34,569 bases of DNA from Martinezella lusitana (GCF_900094565.1 NZ_FMAF01000046.1:1-34569), one strand, 5' to 3'; shown: positions 27,205-34,569, numbered from the stretch's first letter. Program-made: numbers and translations. The notes: generated from the letters alone by a model not told the origin.

Positions 27205-27470
27205 CATGTATTCGAAGAATACCGCCATCCATTGCCGCAGCGCCTCCTTCGGTGGAAGACTTTCAGCCAACTCAGTTGCGGCTTTGGCGAGCTGTTCGGT
27301 CTCGTTGCGGTAGATATCACCGATCGAGGCATCGCGGGTGTGGAAGTGGCGATAGAGCGTGCCGATGCCGACGCCCGCGAGGCTGATCAACCCGGTGCGC
27401 GAAGGCGTGCGATCTCCTACGCGCTCGATTGCGAGCATGCGAAAGCGCTCCGGGCAAAAAGCGAGGAAAT
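27205..27470 (-). pseudogene. TetR-family regulator remnant
   Basis: In one minus-strand frame, 27390-27205 encodes LAGVGIGTLYRHFHTRDA followed by IYRNETEQLAKAATELAESLPP and LRQWMAVFFEYMA. This is the end of a TetR helix-turn-helix plus the first regulatory helices. The preceding HTH half is scrambled: a different frame (LFARSAF...EIAR) seems to carry it, with stops, pointing to frameshifts. The carboxy-terminal half of about 100 residues is missing, and the match stops 38 bases from the end of the FAD-oxidase gene, suggesting that the lyase operon was joined here by rearrangement. Confidence 0.7.
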
Positions 27471-27524
27471 GGTCCACGAAGGTTTTGCGGTTCAATACGC
27501 TTAACAGGAGTGAGCGCGTCACAG

Positions 27525-27668
27525 CTATAATCCGCGACTGACAAAATGCTCGCTGGCATAGGCCGTCCGAGGCAGGCCTGTGCTCGTCGCCTCGCCGCGG
27601 ACTTCGCCTTCCATCTCGAAGGCGAAGTCCGCGAGCATCAGGTTCGAGATGTCGATCAAGGCCTGCAT
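27525..27668 (-). CDS. Small hypothetical protein, 47 aa
   Basis: The ORF begins MQALIDISNLMLADFAFEME and ends with VSRGL at TAG 27525. It has an excellent RBS, GAGGTGA five bases before the ATG at 27668, and follows the GFA-family gene by 42 bases on the same strand. I do not recognise the family; the start resembles the first helix of small alpha/beta proteins, so it may be the surviving amino-terminal piece of a longer gene. It lies between a TetR remnant and the GFA gene. Confidence 0.4.
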   Translation of the reverse strand: MQALIDISNLMLADFAFEMEGEVRGEATSTGLPRTAYASEHFVSRGL

Positions 27669-27710
27669 CTCTGTCACCTCGCAACGGCGCCTTCGCACCG
27701 GTCGCGCGAC

Positions 27711-28103
27711 CTACCCCTCGAAGCGACTCGCGGCGTCACGATCGCGGTCGTATCGTCTCGTGAGCGGAAACGGCGGCAACCAGGATTCGCGACGGACGGT
27801 CCAGAGTTCGTAGGTTGGTTTCAGCTGGTCAGGGGCATCCAGCGATCCCAGGTTCACTTCGATTTCGTCCGCAGTGCGGGCGAAAACGGGCGAGCCGCAG
27901 CGCGGACAGAAAAAACGCCCGGCGTAGTCGCGTGTTTCGCCTGCGATCGTCACCGAATCCTGAGGAAATATCGCGGAAGCGTGAAAAAGGGCGCCGTGAT
28001 GCTTGCGGCAGTCGAGACAGTGGCAGACGCCGACCCGGTATGGGCGTCCCGACGCCACAATTCGAACGTCGCCACACAGGCAACCGCCGGTGAATCGGTC
28101 CAT
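27711..28103 (-). CDS. GFA-family zinc protein (glutathione-dependent formaldehyde-activating-like)
   Basis: 130 residues with the full zinc-ligand set of the family: CLCGDV near residue 8, CHCLDCRK near residue 28, and FFCPRCGSPVF near residue 65. The carboxy-terminus (WTVRRESWLPPFP) is also typical. Family members are mostly uncharacterised; the founder (Gfa) binds glutathione and formaldehyde, and many are probably small detoxification enzymes. It is probably co-transcribed with the 47-residue ORF downstream. No link to the neighbouring catabolic operon is evident. Confidence 0.88.
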   Translation of the reverse strand: MDRFTGGCLCGDVRIVASGRPYRVGVCHCLDCRKHHGALFHASAIFPQDSVTIAGETRDYAGRFFCPRCGSPVFARTADEIEVNLGSLDAPDQLKPTYELWTVRRESWLPPFPLTRRYDRDRDAASRFEG

Positions 28104-28675
28104 GCTGTGCCTCCTCTAAAAACAAGCAGGCAGAATGTTTACGACGAACAGCACGGTCATCGCAATTACTGCAGCGCCCATCGCCGCCATTCCCGCTATC
28201 GATCCGGACAAGTCTTTGCTCGGCGAACCCGATGCGGCACCGGCCCAATCTGCCAAACGCAGGCAATAACAACGAAGGGAACGAATTGATGATCAATAGG
28301 TAGAAAAGTCGGGCTTGCCGCAATCCTTTGCCGGAACCCGCTCGGTCGCTTCTTCCCGGAAGACACGGTCAAAAGCCGAGGTTTCACTGTCCCAATCTCT
28401 GCTCCGCCGTCCGGCGGAGCATTGTTCTTTCGAAACAGCAACGCCAAGATCGTTTGCCAGCGCCTCATCTCAACGATTCGATTCAAGGGACTTCACAAAG
28501 AGCTTCCCGAACACTAGAACGACATTGGTCCAAAGTTGACCAGCTGACCGATGAAAGAATTCGCCGGCATTGTTTCCTAAACCTGTCGGCCAGGAAATAT
28601 CCAACTCGCCGTACCAAGAGGTCGGTCGATGGCGACAGGCACGAATGACCGCCGCCAGAGAGCAAGGTAGAATCC
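28104..28675. other. Stretch without a convincing gene
   Basis: 572 bases between the GFA gene and the BrnA-like gene. A 44-codon plus-strand ORF at 28135-28269 (MFTTNSTVIAITAAPIAAIP start) has only a weak AGG upstream and could be a tiny hydrophobic peptide, but support is poor. Minus-strand frames at 28196-28486 and 28483-28788 have no recognisable features. I see no hairpin or repeat of note. Confidence 0.4.
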
Positions 28676-28906
28676 ATGCGTACACCAAGACGGCCAGGCA
28701 GTCCGCTCGAAGCGGCTGAGGCGCTCTTCAAGCCAGTCAAAAAAGCGCCTGCTCCCGCGGTCGAACGGGGGCCGCTGCCGAATATCAAAGAGCTCGTCTC
28801 CCTGAAGCTCGACAGCGAAGTCCTGGCTTATTTCCAGGCGGACGGCGCTGGCTGGCAGGACCGGATCAACGATACCCTGCGCGCCGCCATGAAGATGAAA
28901 GACTAG
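28676..28906 (+). CDS. BrnA-type antitoxin-like protein, orphan
   Basis: 76 residues. The carboxy-terminal part (LVSLKLDSEVLAYFQADG then GWQDRINDTLRAAM) matches the ribbon-helix-helix/BrnA antitoxin family, in which the ribbon precedes the GxGWQxRIN motif. The amino-terminal 35 residues are proline-rich linker. BrnA normally follows the toxin gene brnT (about 90 codons) in an overlapping pair. Here no BrnT-like frame lies upstream or downstream, so it is a solitary copy that may act as a plain DNA-binding regulator. RBS AAGG lies 8 bases before ATG. Confidence 0.75.
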   Translation: MRTPRRPGSPLEAAEALFKPVKKAPAPAVERGPLPNIKELVSLKLDSEVLAYFQADGAGWQDRINDTLRAAMKMKD

Positions 28907-29081
28907 GCCGCTCGGCGCTCACCAGGCTAGTGCGGCGCAAGACACTGTGGTCATCCGCTGCGACAGATCGCCGACATCAGCATCGCCAGCTGCGGCGGGT
29001 CGGCGGGCGGTCTATCGGTTAACTTGGCGAGGGCGTCTAGCGCATCGGGTCGCTCTCTCCTCCACTCCCCCAGGGAAGGCC

Positions 29082-29261
29082 TTTCTGGGAAAGGCGGCAT
29101 ACATGGCTATCAGCCTTCGAACGCATGTCGAGTGGGGCAGGCAAGTGGACGAATTCGCGGGCGCCTCAATCTGGGTGCTTCCGAATCCAAGCGGACTCAA
29201 CAGGGCCTTCGACCTGGCGAGATTGACGGAACACTATCGCGAGATGAAATCGGCAGTGGCC
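29082..29261 (+). pseudogene. mug: Remnant of G/U mismatch-specific DNA glycosylase (mug)
   Basis: Inside a plus-strand frame (28947-29402), LGKAAYMAI, then WGRQVDEFAGASIWVLPNPSGLN and RAFDLARLTEHYREMK match the carboxy-terminal third of Mug/TDG-type uracil glycosylases, including the WVLPNPSGLN active-site loop. The upstream two thirds, with the catalytic NPG-type motif, are absent, and the residues before LGKAAY are unrelated low-complexity sequence. The gene is therefore 5'-truncated and almost certainly non-functional. The carboxy-terminal extension after REMK (to 29402) is also unlike Mug. Confidence 0.75.
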
Positions 29262-29402
29262 GGCACAGCGCCCCCATCGGTGATGGCTGACCCAAACAAG
29301 CAACCGATCGTTGCCCGACATTTCCCGCAGACGACACCTACAGCGCTGGACGCCGGGCACCCGCCTCAGTTCGGTTTACCCGACGAAGTTGCCCGGTCAT
29401 GA

Positions 29403-29726
29403 TGATCCTGCGCTTGCCCATCCGAGGCCACGACCCTCGTCCGGTTCAAAGCTCTCGCCTTGAGGAAACTTGAACCATCGGCCCATACAGTCGAATATCG
29501 TTTTGGACCGCATGCGACCTGCGAAACACCGATCGGTAATGACGCATGTTCACGACGAGTATGGTCAATTGCGCACCGACAGCTGACATTTCTTGAGTTG
29601 GTCGCTCCGCAGAGATACTATGCACCAACCAGATATACGAACACCGGTCGCGCATTTTTGGGAAACACTCGACTTTTTTGTGGTAAGTGCGCCCGAGAGT
29701 AATAGCGATGGAGACATTTCGCACCC
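29403..29726. other. Stretch without a recognised gene
   Basis: 324 bases between the mug remnant and the next small gene. The minus-strand frame 29446-29841 overlaps the plus-strand gene at 29727 and shows no protein-like pattern. No hairpin, repeat or promoter stands out. Confidence 0.4.
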
Positions 29727-30014
29727 ATGATTGAACTAACACCGTCCCAGATCGCAGGGTTGAAACTTGCCCAGCAAGGAGACCTTTATCCCCAGTCTGC
29801 GAAGAAGTGGACGCACCAGAACGCGACCGTGACATATGCAAAGACCGATCGTTGGAAAGAACGACCGCAGAAAATCAAATTCATAAGCGCCAAAACATTG
29901 GAAGAGTTGAGGGAGCCCGGCTTTCTCGAGCGTCTCCACTTTAACGACGATGCCGAAAAGGACGTGTACGCCATAACCATGGCCGGCAAGATATGGCTTC
30001 TGAAGAACAAGTAG
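29727..30014 (+). CDS. Small hypothetical protein, possibly winged-helix-like
   Basis: 95 residues, charged and lysine-rich with no signal peptide. The amino-terminal LTPSQIAGLKLAQQGDLYP looks like a helix-turn of a winged helix. The end (AITMAGKIWLLKNK) resembles the final wing strands of MarR/YjhX-size domains. I do not recognise the family. The protein is chemically coherent (helical amphipathic stretches, no proline/arginine runs typical of shadow frames in GC-rich DNA), which is why I accept it. The RBS is poor: GGAGA lies 11 bases upstream of ATG 29727. It stands alone, with unexplained sequence on both sides. Confidence 0.55.
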   Translation: MIELTPSQIAGLKLAQQGDLYPQSAKKWTHQNATVTYAKTDRWKERPQKIKFISAKTLEELREPGFLERLHFNDDAEKDVYAITMAGKIWLLKNK

Positions 30015-30451
30015 AGCCAGGGGGCCATAGGCCGAGCATGATTGTCGCCGTGCCCGTCGACTGCACCCATATCCTGTCGAGATAGACCCGGCACCACCGA
30101 ACGAGCGAAGCTGATGATATCGTGTCGATAACAGCTCGTTCAGGTGGTTTGGAGGCAATGTGAAATCGAAATCGTGAACGAGTGTTCGCAAGAGCAGACG
30201 TTCACCGTGGACTCCATCGATAGTCTTCAACCCTATTTTACACTTTTGAAGATGACGATGTCACCGGAAGAAATGTGACGTTTGTTAAGGCGACTCCGCC
30301 CATTGTGCTCGCGCTCCCTCGCATGCGCTGTCCATGAGCAATATTTCGTCACAGGATTCAATATTGAAAAGCCGCAGTTCAAACGTAGAGGCTTCACACC
30401 GGCATCGACTTTGATGCCGGTGCATATTTTAACCCTGCTGGAAAGATCATA
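30015..30451. other. Non-coding stretch before lpxD-like gene
   Basis: 437 bases with no convincing gene on either strand. The distal part is relatively AT-rich and ends in a hairpin (30397-30422) just upstream of the lpxD-like start. It presumably holds that gene's promoter; no clear -35/-10 pair was identified. Confidence 0.4.
30397..30422 (+). terminator. Hairpin in the leader of the lpxD-like gene
   Basis: A perfect 10-bp stem (CACCGGCATC 30397-30406 with GATGCCGGTG 30413-30422) around a GACTTT loop is followed by CATATTTT. It is either a terminator of an unseen upstream transcript or a 5'-leader structure 29 bases before the lpxD-like ATG. Confidence 0.5.
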
Positions 30452-31513
30452 ATGATGGCTGACTCGAGATTCTTTGAAAAACGCGGGCCTTTCGATCTGG
30501 CGACGGTAGCATCGTGCGCGCGCGGCTCGGCGATTTCAAAAGATCTCGTGCTAACCGGTGTGGCCACTCTTCAGACAGCTGGTCCCTCCGACATCAGCTT
30601 CCTGGACAACCGCCGTTATCTGGCTTTCCTTGGCAAATCTCTGGCAGGCGCGATTATCGTGCATCCGGATTTGCAATCCGATCTGCCGCCTTCTGCCGCG
30701 GCTATTGTGACTATTGAGCCTTACGCTGCGTGGGCGCGTGTTTGCGCACTCTTTCATCCTGAATCGCTTGTATCCCCAGGGGTTCATCCATCCGCCATCA
30801 TCGAGGAAGGCGCTTCAATAGATCCCTCCTGTGAGGTGGGACCGAATGTCGTCATCAGCAGCGGCGTCGTCATCGGTGCCGGCTGCGTGATCGGCGCCGG
30901 ATCTGTGATTGGTCGAGCCGTCGTCATCGGACGAGATTGCAAGATTGGGGCTCAAACTACCGTGAGCCATGCAATCATAGGCTCTCGTGTCGAGCTTTTT
31001 CCCGGCGTCAGAATAGGCCAGGAAGGCTTCGGCTTTGCTGCGACAGCAGAGGGTTTTCTGGGCGTGGCCCAGCTCGGGCTCGTGGTCATCGAAGATGATG
31101 TCAAGATCGGTGCAAACACCACCATCGATCGCGGATCAGCGCGAGACACGGTCATAGGGGCGGGTACTCGCATAGATAATCTCGTTCAAATTGGTCATAA
31201 CGTTGTTCTCGGCCGCCAATGCGTCGTCGTTGCGCAGGTGGGTATCGCTGGCTCCACCACCGTGGGCGATTTCGCGAAAATCGGCGGACAAGCGGCAATT
31301 GCCGGTCACCTGAACATCGGCCGCGCCGTGCAGATCGGCGCACAGGCGGGCGTAATTTCCGACGTCGAGGAGGGAGCGGTCCTGCTTGGAAGCCCCGCTC
31401 AGCCAAAACGGGATTTCTTGCGCCAAGTTATCACGTTAAGAAATATCGAGCGCCAGGCCGGGCTTGGCGTTCAGCCTGATGGTCGGACCGGCCAGGGAAA
31501 CCGCGCGGTATAA
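30452..31513 (+). CDS. lpxD: LpxD-type UDP-3-O-acyl-glucosamine N-acyltransferase, extra copy
   Basis: 353 residues, normal length. The amino-terminal uridine-binding domain ends near residue 100. About ten hexapeptide repeats of a left-handed beta-helix follow (VIGAGCVIGAGSVIGRAVVIGRDCKIG). The FPGVRIGQEGFGFA stretch and the catalytic histidine in VQIGHNVVLG are in place, and the end (GSPAQPKRDFLRQ) is canonical. LpxD adds the N-linked 3-hydroxyacyl chain in lipid A synthesis. The housekeeping copy normally sits in the bamA-lpxD-fabZ-lpxA cluster; this one stands alone among remnants, so it is probably a paralogue modifying lipid A or another nucleotide-sugar lipid. Start ATG 30452 or 30455, with GAAAG upstream. 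Confidence 0.9.
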   Translation: MMADSRFFEKRGPFDLATVASCARGSAISKDLVLTGVATLQTAGPSDISFLDNRRYLAFLGKSLAGAIIVHPDLQSDLPPSAAAIVTIEPYAAWARVCALFHPESLVSPGVHPSAIIEEGASIDPSCEVGPNVVISSGVVIGAGCVIGAGSVIGRAVVIGRDCKIGAQTTVSHAIIGSRVELFPGVRIGQEGFGFAATAEGFLGVAQLGLVVIEDDVKIGANTTIDRGSARDTVIGAGTRIDNLVQIGHNVVLGRQCVVVAQVGIAGSTTVGDFAKIGGQAAIAGHLNIGRAVQIGAQAGVISDVEEGAVLLGSPAQPKRDFLRQVITLRNIERQAGLGVQPDGRTGQGNRAV

Positions 31514-31539
31514 CCAGCGAAGGTCTTTCAGAGGAAAGT

Positions 31540-31632
31540 CTAGCCGCCGTCGATATTTAGCACCTGGCCGGTAATGTGGGGCCTCGGCCCCGAGCAAAAC
31601 GCGATAACGTCCTTTTGGCCATACACAATCTA
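31540..31632 (-). pseudogene. Carboxy-terminal scrap of a short-chain dehydrogenase (SDR)
   Basis: Reading the minus strand into TAG 31540-31542, the last residues are GPRPHITGQVLNIDGG, the hallmark end of SDR-family reductases (FabG-like), preceded by DVIAFCS. A stop lies only about 30 codons upstream in frame and no Rossmann segment exists nearby, so only the tail survives. This places a lost gene immediately downstream of, and convergent with, the lpxD-like gene. Confidence 0.8.
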
Positions 31633-31642
31633 CCTCATTCCC

Positions 31643-31789
31643 TTACCAGATGTTGTCCTCATCATCCTGGGCCTCGGGAGGCTGAGGCATGATGAAACAA
31701 CCAAGAATGATGGTCGCCATGAAGGCAAGAAACAGAAGCACGCGGTCCCCTCCGATCTCATCGGAATGCAGCAGGCCTTGAAAGGTCAA
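31643..31789 (-). CDS. Possible small membrane peptide
   Basis: The minus-strand frame ending at 31643 encodes one clear hydrophobic span (VLLFLAFMATIILGCFIM) followed by an acidic tail PQPPEAQDDEDNIW. The only starts are TTG 31789 or an internal ATG, neither with a good RBS. It could be a genuine single-span peptide or the end of a decayed gene. Listed because the hydrophobic-then-acidic pattern is unlikely in a shadow frame. Confidence 0.25.
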   Translation of the reverse strand: MTFQGLLHSDEIGGDRVLLFLAFMATIILGCFIMPQPPEAQDDEDNIW

Positions 31790-32112
31790 GCACGCTTTAT
31801 CGTCGCTTGGCTCATTGCTTTTAGGTGCTGGAGACCTCGATACAGCAGTTCGATTATCGAGCTTCCTGGAGGCAGGAACCCGGCCGGAACGTTACCGTGT
31901 GTTACGGATTATAGATTCTTGCAAACGAAGGATTGTGTTGGTCGCGGACTGCAAAGCGGAGTTCTCCGGCACAGTGTAAACGGCCAGCTCACTTCATCTC
32001 GCAATAGCAAGAGGCGTCGCCGATAGGATGCGCTGCGGTCGAACTGTTCAACACAGGTTGAGCAATTCTCCTCTCTGATGTATCCAAAAGGGGGTTTTGA
32101 GGGGAGAAAAGT
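31790..32112. other. Stretch without a recognised gene
   Basis: 323 bases upstream of the lipoprotein gene. The plus-strand frame 31574-32026 crossing it shows no domain or plausible start context and overlaps the SDR scrap. The distal part must carry the promoter of the lipoprotein gene. No clear elements seen. Confidence 0.4.
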
Positions 32113-32502
32113 ATGAAAAAATCTATCTCGATACTGGCATGCGTCATATTAGCATCGTGTCATTCACTTAGACCTACCCCCGAAGCGCCTCCCTCCATCG
32201 TACGTCCATTGACGCCGGAGGAAACCAGCGCCGTTCAAAACGGATTTCAAAAATCGCTCTCGTTGAAGCAGGTGGCAGTTAACAGCGGGAGAGCCCGCTC
32301 ATCGTCCGGCGGAGCGACATATGCCTGCGGCACAGCGAACCTCGGCAAAGACAGCCCGAATGCCCCATACATCGGCACGCTCGTGCAAAGTCAGTTTGGT
32401 GGCCAGAACGTCACCATCTTCAACCTGATGGCCTATGGGCAGACGGATGAGTTGGCGGCGCAAGTGCGTGATCGCTGCAAAGCCAACGGCATTGATACTT
32501 AA
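32113..32502 (+). CDS. Hypothetical lipoprotein
   Basis: 129 residues. The amino-terminus MKKSISILACVILASC is a lipoprotein signal peptide, with the lipobox L-A-S-C placing the lipidated cysteine at residue 16. The remainder is small and polar, with two further cysteines (YACGTAN, DRCKANG) that could pair. A strong RBS (GGGGAG) lies six bases before ATG. I recognise no domain; the pattern fits the many small envelope lipoproteins of rhizobia. It stands 172 bp upstream of another exported protein gene. Confidence 0.75.
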   Translation: MKKSISILACVILASCHSLRPTPEAPPSIVRPLTPEETSAVQNGFQKSLSLKQVAVNSGRARSSSGGATYACGTANLGKDSPNAPYIGTLVQSQFGGQNVTIFNLMAYGQTDELAAQVRDRCKANGIDT

Positions 32503-32674
32503 GAACGCCAGCCAGCAATGATGGCCTTGTCTTGAGCGGCTGTCCCAATTTCCACGTTGAGTTTCGGCCCTCACACAATCGGCCTGCCCATTGTAAGCCA
32601 TGGGCGACCTCTCGCGCTCGACTCTCGCTGTGGATTCGAAGACGATCATCGGGAACTTGGGGGAGGATGGCACC

Positions 32675-33145
32675 TTGAAGCTTGTGACGCTGACGGCGGT
32701 TCTACTGACCTTGATGGCAGGTTCATCACTTGCATCCGGCACCGTTTACTATGGCTCCCGTGCCGGGATGGAAGTCACCATCGTCAGCATGTCGGGTCTG
32801 GACACTTCTCATGCCGAAATCCGGACGAAGCATACGCGCGCAAATGCAATCGCCTTCTGTCGTCAGTACGTTCAGAAAGTTACTCCGGACTGCATCAGGC
32901 AAGAGCTGTCGATGCCGTTGAGCGATGTAATCGAGGCCGATTGTAAGACCGGGATTTTCACAGATTTCGCTGGCGACCGATATCAATTCCGCGGTCGCAA
33001 CCCTGCCCCCGACAGCATGGCGAAGTATCGGCTGGTGAACCTGCAGACCAATGACGATGCGGACGGCTCATCTGCCTCTGGCTACCCGACAAATATGGGG
33101 ATCTTCCGCGCTCTGTGCCCAAGGACCGCCCCGGCCGACTATTGA
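32675..33145 (+). CDS. Hypothetical exported protein
   Basis: 156 residues from TTG 32675, chosen because GGAGG (32662-32666) lies eight bases upstream and because a signal peptide starts exactly there (MKLVTLTAVLLTLMAGSSLA-SG). The frame is open from 32600 but would bury the signal. The mature protein has four cysteines (AFCRQY, PDCIRQ, ADCKTG, ALCPRT), an even number consistent with two disulfides in the periplasm, and aromatic strands such as GDRYQFRGRN. I do not recognise the family. Confidence 0.7.
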   Translation: MKLVTLTAVLLTLMAGSSLASGTVYYGSRAGMEVTIVSMSGLDTSHAEIRTKHTRANAIAFCRQYVQKVTPDCIRQELSMPLSDVIEADCKTGIFTDFAGDRYQFRGRNPAPDSMAKYRLVNLQTNDDADGSSASGYPTNMGIFRALCPRTAPADY

Positions 33146-33811
33146 AGCGCAGGCGTGACGATCCTGCGGGTGACGTTGCTTCCGGCGTCACGAGCCCTCT
33201 TGCCAAGTTAACAGCCCACGGCAAGCCGGGCACAATCACCTGCGAGATTGCCGGCAATTCCAGCAATGCAAAGCAATCATCGACTGCCCGATGCCCATCG
33301 TGAAAATACCTAGACTGACTGACCGGAGAGCCGAGTTTGGTGCTTCGTACCTCGTGGCGCTCCGATCGATCTCGGACACCGAGCGCGCCCGGTCTTTGCC
33401 GGCAAAGACATGCCATAGGGCTCACATTCCATCACCCGAATCGGCGCAATTTCCGCTCCAAACGGCTGCATCGAGAGTTAAAATCAGTATAAATAGTAAC
33501 GTAGACTTATCATTTGGCTACTAACATTCCAGTGTATATATACATTACGTACGTTTATTTAGTATTTCCGGTGCATATAGTTAGATAGACTCAACCATTA
33601 CAGAGTATAAGTGATGTATTTTTGCATCTATGACAATTTTATGTCTGAAAATACACGGCGCGGCGAAACTATTGTGTTCCGATGCCATATCCATCTCGCT
33701 ACCGTGTGCGTGGGGGGCCGTTGGCTTCCACTTAGAGGGAACAGCCTGATCAATGAACGTAGCGGGTGGTCGCCGGCGTCGTTCCGATCAGGCATATCGA
33801 TTGGAGACAAA
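33146..33811. other. Long AT-rich leader before the porin gene
   Basis: 666 bases without a convincing gene. 33475-33660 is strikingly AT-rich against a GC-rich background. It contains a promoter (33514-33542), the palindromes TGTATATATACA (33533-33544) and ACGTACGT (33547-33554), and a downstream inverted pair GTATTTT/AAAATAC flanking GACA-ATTTTA-TGTC. From the predicted start, the porin mRNA would have a leader of about 260 bases, long enough for sRNA or structural control. Confidence 0.5.
33514..33542 (+). promoter_or_regulatory. Candidate porin promoter with overlapping palindrome
   Basis: TTGGCT (33514-33519) and TATATA (33537-33542) are separated by exactly 17 bases. The -10 box lies inside the perfect 12-bp palindrome TGTATATATACA (33533-33544), so a dimeric regulator binding there would control porin transcription. 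Confidence 0.55.
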
Positions 33812-34569
33812 ATGAATATCAAGAGCCTTCTTCTCGGCTCCGCTGCTGCACTGGCAGTAGTTTCCGGTGCTCATGCGGCCGACGCTGTCGTCGCTGCTGA
33901 ACCGGAGCCGCTTGAGTACGTCCGTATCTGCGACGCTTACGGCGCCGGCTACTTCTTCATCCCGGGCACCGAAACCTGCCTCAAGATCGGCGGCAAGGTT
34001 CGTACCGAAGGTCAGTGGTACGATGCCTACAACCCGAACAGCCGTTTCGGCACGCTCTGGCACACCCGCGCTGAACTGCAGCTGCAGACGGCAACGGACA
34101 CCGAGTATGGTCCGCTGAAGACCAACACCGAACTGCGTTGGGACTGGGCCAACGGCGGCTCGACGTCCACCAACCTGCTGCATGCCAGCATCAGCCTCGG
34201 TGGCTTCACCATTGGTAAGGAAGACTCGCAGTTCAACGTCTTCACCGGTTATGCCGGCGACGTCATCAACGACGACGTGGTTTATGACGGTCCGTACGAG
34301 CTGAACCAGATCACCTACAACTACGATGCAGGCAACGGCTTCACGGCTGTGATCTCCGTCGAAGATACCAATTCCGGTACGGGCGCTACTGGCGCTAACG
34401 GCGAAGACAGCTCCGACCATTACGCTCCCGACGTTGTTGCCGGTGCCGGCTTCAAGTCTGGCGCATGGGGCTTCAAGGTCGTTGGCGGCTATGACTCGAT
34501 CGTCGAAGAAGGCGCCATCAAGGCTCGTGTCGATGCTGACTTCGGTGTCTTCTCGGCCTTCTTGATGGG
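33812..34569 (+). CDS. ropA: Outer-membrane porin, RopA/Porin_2 family, 5' part
   Basis: 252 complete codons are visible before the window ends. The signal peptide MNIKSLLLGSAAALAVVSGAHA is cleaved before ADAVV. The diagnostic Rhizobiales porin motif follows at about residues 37-64 (VRICDAYGAGYFFIPG, then TETCLKIGGKVR), with barrel strands after it (HTRAELQLQTATDT, NTELRWDWANG). RBS GGAGA lies four bases before ATG 33812. The last 59 bases equal the first 59 of the window in the same frame, so the remainder of the gene is either the fragment at 1-378 (total 358 residues, a normal length) or a close paralogue's end. Confidence 0.95.
   Translation, partial: MNIKSLLLGSAAALAVVSGAHAADAVVAAEPEPLEYVRICDAYGAGYFFIPGTETCLKIGGKVRTEGQWYDAYNPNSRFGTLWHTRAELQLQTATDTEYGPLKTNTELRWDWANGGSTSTNLLHASISLGGFTIGKEDSQFNVFTGYAGDVINDDVVYDGPYELNQITYNYDAGNGFTAVISVEDTNSGTGATGANGEDSSDHYAPDVVAGAGFKSGAWGFKVVGGYDSIVEEGAIKARVDADFGVFSAFLM
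34511..34569 (+). repeat. Direct terminal repeat, copy 2 (inside porin gene)
   Basis: Identical to bases 1-59. The distance between repeat starts is 34,510 bp. See copy 1 for the reading-frame join. Confidence 0.95.

Noticed and set aside
28196..28486. 96-codon minus-strand open frame between GFA and BrnA genes
   Set aside because: No recognisable motif and no RBS; looks like chance in GC-rich DNA.
29446..29841. 131-codon minus-strand open frame
   Set aside because: Overlaps the better-supported small gene at 29727 and has no protein-like pattern or RBS.
31574..32026. 150-codon plus-strand open frame
   Set aside because: No domain, poor start context, mixed composition, and it overlaps the SDR tail and the hydrophobic minus-strand frame.

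Overview
The window looks like chromosome or megaplasmid sequence from a Rhizobiaceae member (Rhizobium/Agrobacterium/Sinorhizobium group). The reasons are the RopA-type Porin_2 genes at both ends, the density of amino-acid-type ABC importers each paired with its own GntR, HutC or LysR regulator, and the rhizobial style of the small exported proteins. I see no replication, conjugation, phage, transposase, CRISPR, rRNA or tRNA gene.

Layout. (1) 1-378: the 3' part of a porin gene with a hairpin terminator. (2) 511-7917, minus strand: a catabolic/transport operon (SBP, permease, DapA-family aldolase, a 973-aa three-module iron-sulfur/FAD oxidoreductase, ATPase, DUF3830 protein) with a GntR regulator upstream and a second, divergent FadR-type regulator (8029-8697). 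(3) 8778-11798, minus: a complete four-gene amino-acid-type ABC importer, facing a coupled HutC-LysR regulator pair (12030-13711), followed by an NtaA-family flavin monooxygenase, a convergent aminotransferase and a GNAT enzyme. (4) 17048-27167: a LysR gene divergent from an eight-gene plus-strand operon (ArgH-family lyase, permease, ATPase, SBP, MmgE/PrpD protein, NodB-fold hydrolase, agmatinase-family ureohydrolase, FAD-linked D-2-hydroxyacid dehydrogenase type). (5) 27.2-33.8 kb: a patchwork of gene remnants (TetR, Mug, SDR), small orphan genes (GFA, BrnA, two exported proteins), an extra lpxD and long non-coding stretches. (6) 33812-34569: the 5' part of a porin gene after a very AT-rich leader.

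How it works together. Regions 2-4 read as three uptake-and-degradation modules for amino-acid-like compounds. The most notable is region 4. Its ArgH-family lyase keeps the fumarate/succinyl-side residues of argininosuccinate lyase but has lost several residues that hold the arginine side, and it sits in one operon with an MmgE/PrpD protein. That is the family pair used in iminodisuccinate breakdown (epimerase plus C-N lyase), and an NtaA/EmoA-family monooxygenase lies close by. I therefore propose, as inference, that the island degrades an N-succinyl amino acid, an opine or an aminopolycarboxylate chelator rather than making arginine.

The first 59 and last 59 bases are identical, and joining them gives one in-frame 358-codon porin. 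The window is therefore either a circular sequence of 34,510 bp or the interval between two porin paralogues. The absence of replication genes favours the second reading.
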